DNA of 64,000 nucleotides from Mariniflexile sp. AS56. Its GTDB lineage: Bacteria; Bacteroidota; Bacteroidia; Flavobacteriales; Flavobacteriaceae. The notes beneath the pieces were generated by a model. That model was given only the letters and a program-made list of their open reading frames with translations, did not search any database and was not told the origin of the DNA. The stretch lies in the NCBI RefSeq assembly GCF_030552475.1, contig NZ_JAUPED010000006.1:124001-188000 (forward strand), written 5' to 3'. Of this stretch, positions 63,401 through 64,000 are shown piece after piece. Every line of letters starts with the position of its first letter. Positions within the stretch are counted from its first letter, which is position 1. A program made the translations under genes and the position numbers.

Positions 63401-64000
63401 ATGATTAAAAAAATAATACAAACAGGAATAGCATTCGTTTTAGGTTTTCTAAGTTTTTGCACAACAGCTCAAACAAAACAAGAACAACCCAATATAGTAT
63501 TTATATTGTGTGATGATTTAGGGTATGGAGACGTACAAAGTTTAGCGCCAGAAACTAGCAAAATTAAAACACCACATATAGACCAATTAACCAGAGAGGG
63601 CATGGTATTTACAGATGCGCATTCTGGGTCTTCAGTATGTACACCAACACGTTATGGTATTATGACGGGGCGTTACAGTTGGAGAACTGAGTTACAGCGA
63701 GGTGTTGTTCAAGGGTTTGCTCCAGATTTAATTAAAGAAGATAGACCTACCATTGCTAATTTTCTTAAAAATCAAGAATATCATACCGCTATTATAGGGA
63801 AATGGCATTTAAATTTCCAGTATTTAGATCCCATTACAAAAACGGCCATTGAAAAAAAATCAAGAAAAAGTTTACCACCAATAGGTTCTCGTATTCCAGA
63901 TGGGCCCGTAGATCGCGGGTTTGATTATTATCACGGGTTTCATCATGCTGGAGATATGAAAGCTGTTATTGAAAATGATGCCGTAATTCTTCATGAAGAT
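63401..64000 (+). CDS. S1-family sulfatase (CTPTR type), cut by right edge
   Basis: The first 200 residues of an exported sulfatase (signal ending TTA-QT), open at the window edge. Metal aspartates are 38-39 (CDDLGYGD), and the maturation motif C-T-P-T-R starts at Cys80 with YGIMTGRYSWRTEL. GKWHLNFQY and GFDYYHGFHHAGD follow. It is the third relative in the tandem array after 59246 and the broken gene. It lies six bp after the esterase. The DNG motif and C-terminus are outside the window. Confidence 0.93.
   Translation, partial: MIKKIIQTGIAFVLGFLSFCTTAQTKQEQPNIVFILCDDLGYGDVQSLAPETSKIKTPHIDQLTREGMVFTDAHSGSSVCTPTRYGIMTGRYSWRTELQRGVVQGFAPDLIKEDRPTIANFLKNQEYHTAIIGKWHLNFQYLDPITKTAIEKKSRKSLPPIGSRIPDGPVDRGFDYYHGFHHAGDMKAVIENDAVILHED

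Noticed and set aside
1-64000. CRISPR arrays, rRNA and tRNA genes
   Set aside because: No regular short repeats with spacers, and no clover-leaf or rRNA-like sequence was noticed on either strand.
1-64000. A sulfatase-maturing enzyme (anSME or FGE) and a fucose permease
   Set aside because: No radical-SAM cluster motif, FGE fold protein or 12-helix transporter is present; these must be encoded elsewhere.

Overview
The window reads as chromosome of a marine member of the Bacteroidota, most likely the family Flavobacteriaceae. It is AT-rich. It carries one SusC/SusD pair, the N-terminal part of a propeller-type hybrid two-component sensor, many lipoproteins with classical lipoboxes, a type IX secretion C-terminal tail, TAnnTTTG-type promoter boxes and almost no Shine-Dalgarno sequences. 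Genus and species cannot be told from the sequence.

Nearly everything belongs to one large polysaccharide utilisation locus for a sulfated, fucose-rich and probably acetylated glycan (a fucoidan or sulfated-fucan type substrate). It holds 14 S1-type sulfatase genes: 11 complete, 1 cut by the right edge and 2 broken by internal deletions. It also holds 4 GH29 alpha-L-fucosidases, a GH2 enzyme, a GH43/GH117-like propeller hydrolase, three paralogous TIM-barrel proteins of no family I can name, a type IX-secreted TIM-barrel enzyme, an EF-hand/esterase fusion and an L-fucose catabolic operon. The substrate is inferred from the enzyme set; nothing in the sequence proves it.

Layout: 1-1741 (-) sensor, cut by the left edge. 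2133-10710 (+) two sulfatases, GH2 and an unrecognised 852-residue lipoprotein. 10861-11060 relic of a tyrosine recombinase. 11133-16221 (-) aldolase, fucI, sugar kinase and fructose-1,6-bisphosphatase, with a divergent AraC regulator (16330-17229). 17396-18814 (-) sulfatase. 19101-22707 (+) GH29, GH43/117-like and a deleted sulfatase. 23152-30052 (+) two sulfatases, then a DUF1080/PA14 protein and a propeller-azurin fusion. 30299-37946 (+) secreted TIM-barrel enzyme, TIM-barrel paralogue and two sulfatases. 38170-40729 three non-carbohydrate genes, one with an in-frame stop, lying partly between two similar 36-bp repeats. 40934-48854 (-) SusC, SusD, GH29 and TIM-barrel paralogue. 49204-64000 (+) a tight run of GH29, TIM-barrel paralogue, sulfatases, GH29, more sulfatases and the esterase.

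Proposed working order (inference): the secreted TIM-barrel enzyme cuts the polymer outside the cell; SusCD imports oligosaccharides; periplasmic sulfatases and the esterase strip sulfate and acetyl groups; the GH29, GH2, GH43/117-like and unassigned TIM-barrel enzymes release monosaccharides; the fuc operon converts L-fucose to dihydroxyacetone phosphate and L-lactaldehyde. Bisphosphatase in the same operon would link the triose to gluconeogenesis. No fucose permease, lactaldehyde-processing enzyme or sulfatase-maturing enzyme is visible here. The most unusual parts are the azurin-fused propeller plus DUF1080 pair, the triplicated TIM-barrel family, the 852-residue lipoprotein, and several repeated non-coding motifs that look like regulator sites.
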